Assembly: GCA_964574335.1 (NCBI GenBank)
Contig: CAZNNH010000007.1
Coordinates: 19,652-83,651, forward strand
Reading direction: 5' to 3'
DNA from: CAZNNH01 sp964574335
Lineage (GTDB): Bacteria; Acidobacteriota; Vicinamibacteria; Fen-336
DNA length: 64,000 nt
This document shows, in pieces, positions 8,723-16,510 of the stretch. The position numbers and the translations under genes are program-made. How positions within the stretch are numbered: position 1 is the stretch's first letter; every line of letters starts with the position of its first letter. The notes beneath the pieces are model-generated. The model saw only the letters and a list, made by a program, of their open reading frames with translations. It had not been told where the DNA came from and searched no databases.

Positions 8723-9511
8723 GTGCCCCCGCAACCTACGCTGGCCGACGATCCCCGCCAGCGCTTCACCGGCGCTGCCTCCATCTATGCGCGGTATCGC
8801 CCCTCGTATCCGGCGGCTACGGTCGACTGGATCGTGGCCGAGTCCGGCGTGGCGCCGGGAGACCGGGTGGTCGACATCGGCTGCGGGACCGGGATCCTGA
8901 CCCGGCTGCTGGCCGAGCGCGGCCTCCGCGTGGTGGGTCTCGACCCCAATCAAGACATGCTGGCCCAGGCTCGAGACACCGGTGGCGGGGCCAGCTACGT
9001 TCGAGCCGAAGCTGCCGCCACCGGGCTCGGGGCGGCCAGCGTGGCGCTGGCCACGGCCGCCCAGGCCTTCCACTGGTTCGACCTGGACGCCGCCCTGGCC
9101 GAGCTGCGCCGCGTGCTGCGAAGCGGTGGCCTCCTGGCGGTCCTCTGGAACCTGCGAGCGGAAAGCCCCTTCATGGGCGAGTACGACGCGCTGCTGCGCC
9201 GCTACAGCGACGAGTACGCGGACCTCGACAAGTGGGAGACCACCCTGGCCCGCCTCCGGGCCCACCCCCGCATCCAGGCGCCGCGCCAGCACCAGGCGGC
9301 GAACGCCCAGCGCTTCGACCTGCCGGGGCTCATGGGCCGGGCCTGGTCCAGCTCGTACGTGCGCCGCGGTGTGAAGGATCGCGCCGGCTTCGACGCGGCG
9401 CTCCGCGCGCTCTTCGAGACCCACGCTCGGGGGGGCGCGGTCGAGTTCCCCTATCGGACGGTGGCGATGGTGGCGCGCGTCGTCGACGGCCCGGCCGCGA
9501 CCGGGACCTGA
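8723..9511 (+). CDS. class I SAM-dependent methyltransferase
   Basis: A cytoplasmic methyltransferase of about 262 residues. The N-terminus has RFTGAASIYARYRPSYP, typical of the family of stand-alone methyltransferases related to trans-aconitate and menaquinone methylases. SAM motif I is VVDIGCGTGILTRLL, followed by VVGLDPNQDML and AQAFHWFDLDAALAELRRVLRSGG (motif III/post-motif). I chose the GTG at 8723 because homologous sequence begins just after it; the open frame extends back to 8531, but that part is non-homologous. Substrate is not evident. A scrap of a related gene lies at 7456-7539. Confidence 0.8.
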   Translation: MPPQPTLADDPRQRFTGAASIYARYRPSYPAATVDWIVAESGVAPGDRVVDIGCGTGILTRLLAERGLRVVGLDPNQDMLAQARDTGGGASYVRAEAAATGLGAASVALATAAQAFHWFDLDAALAELRRVLRSGGLLAVLWNLRAESPFMGEYDALLRRYSDEYADLDKWETTLARLRAHPRIQAPRQHQAANAQRFDLPGLMGRAWSSSYVRRGVKDRAGFDAALRALFETHARGGAVEFPYRTVAMVARVVDGPAATGT

Positions 9512-9812
9512 AGCGGATCCACGGACACCCTCCGCCGCAGAAGGCGGACCTCGGGTAGCGCGATGACGCTCGCTGCTAAACGCCGTGCTCGGCGCGCGGC
9601 TCGCCGGCCCCTGGCCCGGTCGCGAATGGCGTATCATTCGTCCCGTCCGCTGCATCCACCCGGGGTCGGCAACCCACCCGAATCCGGAGGCCAGTGATCG
9701 CCAGCCGCGCCGCCGCTTGCGCCGGTTCCCTCCCGGGACGCCGCCGGGACGGCGGATCGGCGCAGGGTGACCTGGTCGCACCCCTGCCGCCCCCCACTCC
9801 CCACGGGGCACC
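9512..9812. other. intergenic stretch of about 300 nt, no gene seen
   Basis: No frame here has a convincing start, ribosome site or recognisable protein. It separates the methyltransferase stop from the TauE/SafE gene on the same strand and probably holds the promoter of the 9.8-15.9 kb gene set. No clear -35/-10 pair could be picked out. Confidence 0.4.
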
Positions 9813-10730
9813 ATGAATCTCTTCCTTCCCATCGCGCAGTTGAGCATGAACGTCTTCTGGGTGGTCGGCGCCGGTGTCATGATCGGTCTGCTCACCGGGT
9901 TGTTCGGCGTCGGCGGAGGGTTCCTGCTGACCCCCCTGCTGATGTTCATGGGGGTCCGCCCGCTGGTGGCGGCGGCCTCCGGCAGCGCCAGCTACGTGGC
10001 CGCCTCCACCGCCGGCACCCTGGCCCACTCCCGAGGCGGGACGGTGGACTTCAAGCTGGGCTTCGTCCTGTTCCTGGGAGGCGCGGGGGGCAGCGCGGTC
10101 GGCGTGGGCCTGCTCCACTGGCTCAACCAGCTCGGACCGGTCAACACCGTGATCCGCGTCCTCTACGTGGTGATGCTGGGGGCGGTGGGCGGCTTCATGC
10201 TCCTCGAGTCGATACAGACCTGGCGCCAGCGCGCCTACATGGCGGAGCGCCGCTTCGAGCCGCCGCTTCAACGGACCTGGATCGAGCGGCTGCCGTTCCA
10301 CACCAAGTTCCGCAAGTCGGAGATCGACGTCTCGATCCTGCTCCCCCTGGCCATCGGGTTCCTGGTGGGCATCCTGGCGGCGATGATGGGGGTTGGCGGC
10401 GGGTTCATGCTGGTGCCGTTGATGCTGTACGTGCTCGGCATGCGTATGCACATGGTGGCGGGCACCAGCCTGTTCCAGATCCTGTGCACCTGCTCGCTGG
10501 TCACCGCCCTGCAGGCGGCCGAGAACGTGTGCGTGGATCCGGTGCTGGCCATCCTCATCGCCCTCGGCTCGAGCACCGGCGCGCTGATCGGCACCCTGAT
10601 CGGTCGCAAGCTGCGCTCGGACGAGCTCAAGGCCCTGCTGGCCCTCATCGTGCTGGCGGTGGGCGGCAAGTGCCTGTGGGACATCCTGCGGACGCCGGAC
10701 CTGCTCATCTCCCACGTGGTGACCCACTGA
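9813..10730 (+). CDS. TauE/SafE-family anion (sulfite/sulfonate) permease
   Basis: A 305-residue inner-membrane protein with about eight membrane segments in two related halves. Each half carries the family signature: LFGVGGGFLLTPLLMF near residue 30 and MMGVGGGFMLVPLML near residue 195. Members export sulfite, sulfoacetate or related anions or import them. The substrate cannot be read from sequence. A cytoplasmic loop (about residues 130-170) with RRFEPPLQRTW separates the halves. The stop overlaps the next start (TGATG), so permease and fusion protein are surely co-translated; a TIGR02186 gene next to a TauE/SafE gene is a known pairing in proteobacteria. Confidence 0.9.
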   Translation: MNLFLPIAQLSMNVFWVVGAGVMIGLLTGLFGVGGGFLLTPLLMFMGVRPLVAAASGSASYVAASTAGTLAHSRGGTVDFKLGFVLFLGGAGGSAVGVGLLHWLNQLGPVNTVIRVLYVVMLGAVGGFMLLESIQTWRQRAYMAERRFEPPLQRTWIERLPFHTKFRKSEIDVSILLPLAIGFLVGILAAMMGVGGGFMLVPLMLYVLGMRMHMVAGTSLFQILCTCSLVTALQAAENVCVDPVLAILIALGSSTGALIGTLIGRKLRSDELKALLALIVLAVGGKCLWDILRTPDLLISHVVTH

Positions 10731-13700
10731 TGCGCGGGACCGGAGCGGGCGGCGGCTGGCGGGCGGCGGCGGCGCTGGTCCTGGGGGTCCTGGTGGCCGC
10801 CGCGACTGGCGAGGGCGCCACGTTCTCGTCGGTCAGCCCCGAGACCATCGAGGCCGGCGCGTTCTACTCGGGCGCGTCGGTGCGTCTGCACGGCATCGTC
10901 CACGCCGACTCGGACGTCCTGATCCTGCTGGTGGGCGCCAGCGAGCCCGAGGTCTTCAACCGCCGGGAGCGGGTGTGGATCATCTGGGGAGGGGTCGAGC
11001 ACGTCACCTTCGAGAACGCCCCCAGCGCCTACCTGCTCCTGGCCTCCGGGACCCTGCCGGCGGTCGCCGATCCGGCGACCCGGCAGCGCTACCAGCTCGG
11101 GCTGCCGACCCTGAGCGAGACGATACGCGTCAGCCCCGAGCGCTCCGATGCCGACGTCTTGATCCGCGACTTCCTCCGCCTCAAGCAGCGCGAGGGGCTG
11201 TATCGGATCGAGCCGGGCGCGGTGGAGCTCAGCGACGTTCGTCAGGGCCGCCGGGACTTCGACGCCGCGCTCCGGGTGCCCCCCACCATGCCACCGGGGA
11301 CGATGGAGGTGGAGGTCTTCGAGCTTCGCCACGGCAGCGCGGTCGGCCGCGACGTCCATCAGGTGACGCTGACGCGGGTGGGCATGCCCGCTATGATGAG
11401 CCGCTTCGCGGTGGGGCAGCCCCTCGTCTTCGGGGTCCTTTCGGTCCTGGCCATGCTCCTCACTGGGCTGCTGATGGGCCTGGTCGGGCTGCGGCGGGGA
11501 AAGGGAGAGCCCTCGCCGGCAGTGGTCATCACCAAGGCCACTACCCGCCGGGTGATGGGTGCCTTGCGGGTGCAGATCGGCCAGCTCGGCGAGCAGCAGG
11601 TCCGCCAGATGCGGGCCAAGTACCGGCACTTCGAGACGCTGCTGAACCTGAACAACGAGGTGCTGGGGTTGCTGAGCGAGCTCGAGGAGGAGTCGTCCTG
11701 GACCTCGTTCCGGCACGCCCGGGTACGGATGGCGATCCGGGCCCTGCTGGACGGCACCCTGGACATGGTGGTGGCGCTCAACCGGCTGGCCGACGACCGA
11801 TACTTCGACCTGGAGACGGTGGTGGCCAGCATCCGCAAGGAGGTGGCCGCCTTCCTCGACACCCCGCCGCCCGAGGAGAGCCGGCTGACCATCCCCCTCG
11901 ATCAGGTCCGGACCCCCGACGAGGCCCACGTCGGCGGCAAGGCCCTGAACCTGGCCCGCCTGGAGTGCGACCTGCGCCTGGCGGTCCCGACGTCGTTCGT
12001 GGTCACCACCCGGGCGTATCGGGAGCTCCTGGAGTCGACCGGCCTGGCCGATCGTCTCCGCGCCATCCTGGCCCCGGCACGGGTGGACGACCTGGACGAC
12101 CTGAGCTCCCGGAGCCGGCAGGCGATCGCCTGCATCGAGGAGACGCCGGTCCCGCCGTCCGTCGAGCGGGCCATCGACGAGGCGGCGCGGGCCCTGGGCT
12201 GGGAGCCGGGGGTGGGCCTGGCGGTGCGCAGCAGCGCGGTGGGCGAGGACAGCACCCTCTCGTTCGCGGGCCAGTTCGACAGCCTCCTCAACGTGGGACG
12301 GGAGGGGCTGGGCGCGGCCTGGAAGGCCGTGGTCGCCAGCCGCTACCTCCCCCGTGCCATCTTCTATCGGAGGGCCGCCGGCATCGCCGAGGTGGACGTC
12401 CCGATGGCGGTGCTGGTCCAGCAGATGGTCGAGCCTCTGGCCTCCGGCGTGATGTACACGCGGCGGCCTGATCGCCCCAAGGAGCCGGTGGTCCTGATCT
12501 CGTCCGCCTGGGGTGTGGGGCGAGACGTCTCCGGCGGCTCGGCCGAGGCCGACCAGTGGATCGTCTCCCGCCACCGCCCCTTCGCGGTGCTGGAGCGACG
12601 GGTGGCACCGAAGCGCAGCCGTCTGACGGCCCTCCCGCAGGGCGGGGTCGAGGAGGTCCCGCTTCAGGAGGGGGAGCGGTCGAAGCCCTCGCTCGCCGAC
12701 GAGCAGCTCGCCGCCCTGGCCGAGGCGGGGCTGGCCATCGACGGCTACTTCGGCGGGGCCCAGGACGTGGAGTGGGCCTTCGACGCCCAGGGGAGGCTGG
12801 TGATCCTGCAGGCGCGACCGCTACGCACCGAGCAGGTGAAGGTGACCGGCGAGCGAGCGCCCGACGACGCGGTGGTGCTGCTGGAGGGGGGGCAGCCGGT
12901 GTGGGTGGGACGCGCCGTGGGGCGCGTCTTCACGGTCTCTTCGCCCGAGGCCCTCGACGCGGTGCCGGAAGGATCGCTGCTGGTGCTGCCGCGGCCGATG
13001 TCGGACGCGGTCCGTGTCCTGCCCCGGGCCTGCGGAGTGGTGGTCGAGCGCGGGAGCGTGACCAGCCACATGGCCTCGGTGCTGCGCGAGTTCCGCGTCC
13101 CCAGCCTGTTCGGCCTGGAGGGGGCAACCACCCGGCTCGAGCCGGGGCGCACGGTGAGCCTGGACGTGTCGGAGCGCAAGGTCTTCGACGGCGCCGTCTG
13201 GCCCGAGCTTCGCGGACAGACCGCCTTCCGGCCGGGCGCCCGCGGCCCGAGCGGGCTGCCCGAGGCCCTGGCCGAGCGCCTGACCACCCTGTCCGGCGGC
13301 ATGCTGATGGCCACCTGGACCTGCCGCTCCCTCCACGACGTGGTGCGCTTCGCCCACGAGATGGCCATCCAGTCGATGTTCGACATCAGCGACGACCTCT
13401 CCCGGGCCAAGCTCGGGGGGGTGAAGACGCTCGAGTCCACGCAGTCGTTCCCGGTCCACCTGATCGACCTCGGCGGCGGGGTGGCGCCGGGGCTGGAGAC
13501 CGTCCGGAAGGTGACCGCCGAGCAGATCACGTCGCTGCCGTTCCATGCGCTGTGGACGGGGCTCACCGACGCCCGGTTCGACGCCGAGGCGCTCGGCGAC
13601 GGCGGATCTCAGGGGCTGGCCTCGGTGGTCGGGACCACCGCCCTCGGAGGAACCGGCAGCCGCGAGCTCGGGGCCCCGAGCTACGTCTGCCTCACCTCTT

Positions 13701-14086
13701 CCTACCTCAACCTCAACTCGCGCCAGGCCTACCACTTCGCCATCGTCGACGCCTGGGTCGGCGACAGCCTCGACTCCAACCACCTGAGCTTCCGTCTGAA
13801 GGGGGGTGGCGCCCCATCCTGGCAGCGTCTACAGCGGGTCGGCTTCGTGGCCGAGGTGCTCCGGCACCATCACTTCGCCGTGTCCGAGCGCAGCGACCTG
13901 CTGAACGCCTGGCAGCGCGGCCTCGACGTCGCTTCCAGCCAGCGAACGCTGGTCACGATCGGCCGCCTGCTGCGCTTCTGCAACCGACTGGACATGCTGA
14001 TGACCCGCCCCGACAGCGCCGCCCGCTGCGTCGAGGCGTTCCTGGCGGCCGAGCAGGCAGCAGGGCCGCACCCGCCGTCGCCGTGA
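10730..14086 (+). CDS. TIGR02186-like domain fused to a PEP-synthase-like (PEP/pyruvate-binding) enzyme
   Basis: An 1118-residue fusion. Residues 1-260 have a signal peptide, an extracytoplasmic beta domain (FSSVSPETIEAGAFYSGA, LLVGASEPEVFNRRERVW) and a membrane helix at about 225-257; this matches TIGR02186-type proteins that accompany TauE/SafE permeases. After a helical linker, residues about 390-690 form a PEP/pyruvate (ATP-grasp) domain starting at VGGKALNLARLE and ending at LQARPLR. Residues about 725-820 form the swivelling phosphohistidine domain, with GSVTSHMASVLRE placing the catalytic His at 780. The last 300 residues are unrecognised and are not the usual PEP-binding TIM barrel. 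The sugar or small-molecule acceptor is unknown. The topology puts the kinase-like part in the cytoplasm. Confidence 0.8.
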   Translation: MRGTGAGGGWRAAAALVLGVLVAAATGEGATFSSVSPETIEAGAFYSGASVRLHGIVHADSDVLILLVGASEPEVFNRRERVWIIWGGVEHVTFENAPSAYLLLASGTLPAVADPATRQRYQLGLPTLSETIRVSPERSDADVLIRDFLRLKQREGLYRIEPGAVELSDVRQGRRDFDAALRVPPTMPPGTMEVEVFELRHGSAVGRDVHQVTLTRVGMPAMMSRFAVGQPLVFGVLSVLAMLLTGLLMGLVGLRRGKGEPSPAVVITKATTRRVMGALRVQIGQLGEQQVRQMRAKYRHFETLLNLNNEVLGLLSELEEESSWTSFRHARVRMAIRALLDGTLDMVVALNRLADDRYFDLETVVASIRKEVAAFLDTPPPEESRLTIPLDQVRTPDEAHVGGKALNLARLECDLRLAVPTSFVVTTRAYRELLESTGLADRLRAILAPARVDDLDDLSSRSRQAIACIEETPVPPSVERAIDEAARALGWEPGVGLAVRSSAVGEDSTLSFAGQFDSLLNVGREGLGAAWKAVVASRYLPRAIFYRRAAGIAEVDVPMAVLVQQMVEPLASGVMYTRRPDRPKEPVVLISSAWGVGRDVSGGSAEADQWIVSRHRPFAVLERRVAPKRSRLTALPQGGVEEVPLQEGERSKPSLADEQLAALAEAGLAIDGYFGGAQDVEWAFDAQGRLVILQARPLRTEQVKVTGERAPDDAVVLLEGGQPVWVGRAVGRVFTVSSPEALDAVPEGSLLVLPRPMSDAVRVLPRACGVVVERGSVTSHMASVLREFRVPSLFGLEGATTRLEPGRTVSLDVSERKVFDGAVWPELRGQTAFRPGARGPSGLPEALAERLTTLSGGMLMATWTCRSLHDVVRFAHEMAIQSMFDISDDLSRAKLGGVKTLESTQSFPVHLIDLGGGVAPGLETVRKVTAEQITSLPFHALWTGLTDARFDAEALGDGGSQGLASVVGTTALGGTGSRELGAPSYVCLTSSYLNLNSRQAYHFAIVDAWVGDSLDSNHLSFRLKGGGAPSWQRLQRVGFVAEVLRHHHFAVSERSDLLNAWQRGLDVASSQRTLVTIGRLLRFCNRLDMLMTRPDSAARCVEAFLAAEQAAGPHPPSP

Positions 14087-14138
14087 GCCGGGCGGGCACT
14101 CCGCAGGCCGGGCCGGAGGCGGCCAGGAGCCGAGGCGA

Positions 14139-14160
14139 GGTCAAAAGTCTAGACCTGACC
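14139..14160. promoter_or_regulatory. 22-nt near-palindromic, AT-richer motif
   Basis: The sequence GGTCAAAAGTCTAGACCTGACC has outer arms GGTCA/TGACC and an inner perfect palindrome GTCTAGAC, set off centre by one base. It stands out in a GC-rich gap, 17 nt before the start of the ferredoxin-methyltransferase gene and just upstream of its ribosome site. It may be an operator, a short transcript hairpin or a dispersed palindromic repeat; no second copy was noticed in the window. Confidence 0.4.
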
Positions 14161-14176
14161 CCCGAAGGGAGGACGC

Positions 14177-15538
14177 ATGGAACCGTATCGTCTTCACGTC
14201 TACGTGTGTGACCAGCGGAAGCCAGAGGGGGCTCCGTGCTGCTCGGCCCGGGGCTCGGTGCGGGTGATCGAGGCGCTGCGGCGAGAGGTGGCGGCGGCCG
14301 GGCTGACGGACGAGGTCCAGGTGACCACCTGCGGCTCGCTCGGCCTGTGCGAGCGCGGGCCCAACATGGTCGTCTACCCCGAAGGGGTCTGGTACTCGGG
14401 GGTCAGGGTCGAGGACGTCCCCGCCATCGTCCAGGAGCACTTCAAGGGCGGGCGGTCGGTCGATCGGCTCCTCAACCGTGGTCCGGAGGCGCTGCGGGAC
14501 GAGATCTCGGGCAACAAGAAGAAGCGGCTGGCGGCGCTGGCCGCCAGCGACGCCGCCGGCGCTCTGCCCGACGAGCTCCAGCAAACGGTGCGGGGCTTCC
14601 AGCCCAGCCGGGTGCTGCTGACGGCCATCGAGCTGGACGTCTTCACCGCCGTCGGCGCCGGGGCGCGGTCAGGCGAGGTGGCGGAGAAGCTGGCGACCGA
14701 CCCCCGCGCCACCGCCACCTTGCTGGACGCCCTGGTGGCGCTCGAGGTCCTCCGCAAGCGGGACGACGCCTACTCCAACACGCCGCTGTCGGAGCGCTAC
14801 CTGATGGCCGGCGCCCACGACGACGCTCGGGCGGCGCTCCTGCACACCGCCCACCTGTGGCCACGCTGGTCGACGCTGAGCGACTGCGTCCGCCAGGGGA
14901 CCTCGGTGAGCTACCGCGAGATGGCCGATCGCGGCGAGGAGTGGACCACCGCGTTCATCGCCGCCATGCACAGGAACGCGCTGGCGCGGGCCCCGCTGGT
15001 GGTGCGCGCCGTCGGCCTCGACGGCGTGCGGCGTTTGCTCGACGTGGGCGGCGGCTCGGGCGCCTACGCGATCGCCTTCGCGCGGGCCAGCCGGGAGCTG
15101 CAGGTGGAGGTCTTCGACCTGGAGACGGTGCTGCCCATCGCCCAGGGCCACATCCAGGAGGCCGGGCTCTCGGACCGCATCACCACCCGATCCGGGGACC
15201 TTCGCTCTGACGACCTCGGCCGAGGCTTCGACCTGATCCTGCTCTCGGCGATCTGCCACATGCTCGGTCCGGCCGCCAACCAGGACCTGCTCCGCCGCTG
15301 CTTCGCCGCCCTCGCCTCGGGCGGGCGGGTCCTGGTCCAGGACTTCATCCTCGAGCCCGACCGGACCTCACCGCGGTCGGCCGCCCTCTTCGCCTTGAAC
15401 ATGCTGGTCGGCACGCCGGAAGGCAGCACCTACACCAGCGACGAGTACCGGTCGTGGCTGGGCCAGGCCGGCTTCGTCGAGACCCAGCACATCCGGCTCC
15501 CGGGACCGACGGGCCTGGTGCTCGGCCGTCGCCCCTAG
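14177..15538 (+). CDS. [2Fe-2S] thioredoxin-like ferredoxin fused to an O-methyltransferase-like domain
   Basis: A 453-residue fusion. Residues 1-100 are a thioredoxin-like ferredoxin: YVCDQRK with C11, APCC (C21-C22) and TTCGSLGLCERGP give the four-Cys cluster pattern, followed by VVYPEGVWY. After a basic linker (NKKKRLAA), residues about 130-453 match the acetylserotonin O-methyltransferase-like family: a winged-helix dimerisation part with TLLDALVALEVL, then SAM motif LLDVGGGSG (about 287) and LVQDFIL. GGGAGG lies 6 nt before the ATG. It follows the PEP-synthase-like fusion by 90 nt and precedes a zinc-ribbon gene by 15 nt. A redox-controlled or radical-assisted methylation is an inference only. 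Confidence 0.85.
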   Translation: MEPYRLHVYVCDQRKPEGAPCCSARGSVRVIEALRREVAAAGLTDEVQVTTCGSLGLCERGPNMVVYPEGVWYSGVRVEDVPAIVQEHFKGGRSVDRLLNRGPEALRDEISGNKKKRLAALAASDAAGALPDELQQTVRGFQPSRVLLTAIELDVFTAVGAGARSGEVAEKLATDPRATATLLDALVALEVLRKRDDAYSNTPLSERYLMAGAHDDARAALLHTAHLWPRWSTLSDCVRQGTSVSYREMADRGEEWTTAFIAAMHRNALARAPLVVRAVGLDGVRRLLDVGGGSGAYAIAFARASRELQVEVFDLETVLPIAQGHIQEAGLSDRITTRSGDLRSDDLGRGFDLILLSAICHMLGPAANQDLLRRCFAALASGGRVLVQDFILEPDRTSPRSAALFALNMLVGTPEGSTYTSDEYRSWLGQAGFVETQHIRLPGPTGLVLGRRP

Positions 15539-15553
15539 GCAGCGCGGGTAGGC

Positions 15554-15850
15554 ATGAAACCTCCGGTACGGCTGCTCAAGGGAGATCCGAGCCGGATCCT
15601 CCTGCCCGAGACGGACCGTGAGGACGGCCTCCGCCGCGGGCGGCGCCGGATCCGCTGCCCTCAGTGTGGCTGGGAGCCGGGGCGTCACGACCGCTGGACG
15701 TGCACCTGCCTGTTCGTCTGGAACACGTTCGACACCGGCGGCGTGTGCCCCGACTGCGGGCACCGGTGGACCGAAACCCAGTGTCTGCGGTGCCAGGCAT
15801 GGTCGCGCCACATGGACTGGTACGTGGACGAGGACGATCCCGCCGACTGA
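15554..15850 (+). CDS. small multi-Cys zinc-ribbon protein
   Basis: A 98-residue protein starting MKPPVRLLKGDPSRILLPE. Four Cys pairs follow: CPQC, CTC, CPDC and CLRC, with conserved-looking Trp residues and HDRWTCTC. This pattern of a compact double zinc ribbon occurs in short uncharacterised proteins of soil bacteria. It lies 15 nt after the ferredoxin-methyltransferase stop, so it is probably the last gene of that transcript. No nucleic-acid-binding motif beyond the zinc ligands is seen; function unknown. Confidence 0.75.
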   Translation: MKPPVRLLKGDPSRILLPETDREDGLRRGRRRIRCPQCGWEPGRHDRWTCTCLFVWNTFDTGGVCPDCGHRWTETQCLRCQAWSRHMDWYVDEDDPAD

Positions 15851-15888
15851 GCCGACGGGCACGGCCGGTGGGTCTTCTTGGAGACCCG

Positions 15889-16230
15889 CTACAGCTCGAG
15901 AACCAGACGGAGAGCGTCGTCGAGGGCGGAGCGCTGCTCCGGCTCCAGGCGTCCGACGCGCTCCACAAAGTCGGAGCGCAGCACCTTCTGGATGTCGTAG
16001 ACGTTGGCCACCGACGGCTTGGACAGGCCGGTGGCCCGCTTCTCCAGACGCAGGTTTCCGGGCAGGCCGGCCAGGTGCAGCCGGCTGGTCAGCGGGACGA
16101 CAAGAAAGGAGCGGACGCGTGGCTCACGCACCGCGTCCGTCTGGACCACGACGGCGGGGCGGAGCTTGTCGACCCGCACCCACCACACCTCGCACCGGGC
16201 CGGCAGCGGCTCACCAGTCGTCGCGACCAT
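15889..16230 (-). CDS. mazF: MazF/PemK-type toxin (endoribonuclease)
   Basis: A 113-residue protein with the MazF fold: CEVWWVRVDKLRPAVVVQTDAV (first strands with the conserved 'RPAVV'), FLVVPLTS, and a C-terminal part with KPSVANVYDIQKV. Family members cut mRNA at short sequence motifs. The usual 'G.v.w..' start appears as GEPLPARCEVWWV. The start overlaps the end of the antitoxin gene by 20 nt, so translation is coupled. It lies tail to tail with the zinc-ribbon gene. Confidence 0.85.
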   Translation of the reverse strand: MVATTGEPLPARCEVWWVRVDKLRPAVVVQTDAVREPRVRSFLVVPLTSRLHLAGLPGNLRLEKRATGLSKPSVANVYDIQKVLRSDFVERVGRLEPEQRSALDDALRLVLEL

Positions 16231-16447
16231 ACTCCTGCGCCGTGCGGCGCCGCTGGTAGTCGCGCCATGCCAACTCGTCCTCGGTGACGTCCCAGCCGTG
16301 CTTGTCGATGTACCGGCGGGTCGACTCGCGCACCCGCTCCGCCTTGAGGAGCTGAACCAGCAATCCCGAGCGCGTCGTGCCCCGACGGCTGGCCTCCTGG
16401 TCGGCGAAGGCGATCAGGTCCTCGGGTAGCGAGACTCCGACCTTCAT
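16211..16447 (-). CDS. mazE: ribbon-helix-helix antitoxin of the MazEF-type pair
   Basis: A 78-residue protein starting MKVGVSLPEDLIAFADQ, the beta-strand and first helix of a ribbon-helix-helix DNA-binding domain (residues 1-45), followed by an acidic/basic tail (RRYIDKHGWDVTEDELAWRDY) that would wrap the toxin. It should neutralise the MazF-type toxin and repress the shared promoter. A 9-bp inverted repeat 22 nt upstream of the ATG is the likely operator. Confidence 0.85.
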   Translation of the reverse strand: MKVGVSLPEDLIAFADQEASRRGTTRSGLLVQLLKAERVRESTRRYIDKHGWDVTEDELAWRDYQRRRTAQEYGRDDW

Positions 16448-16468
16448 CGGGTGCAGGGTAGCACACTG

Positions 16469-16488
16469 GGGAATACCTGGGTATTCCC
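16469..16488. promoter_or_regulatory. palindromic operator of the toxin-antitoxin operon
   Basis: Perfect inverted repeat GGGAATACC-TG-GGTATTCCC with 9-bp arms, 22-41 nt upstream of the antitoxin ATG. A further imperfect half-site (GGGTATGCC, from 16491) follows directly. Ribbon-helix-helix antitoxins bind such paired sites to autoregulate. The element is also AT-richer than its surroundings. Confidence 0.65.
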
Positions 16489-16510
16489 TTGGGTATGCCT
16501 GGACGGGCCC

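Noticed and set aside
7406..9949. A long antisense open frame covering the PD40 and methyltransferase region
   Set aside because: No domain, no ribosome site and low-complexity text; both underlying genes have strong motifs in other frames.
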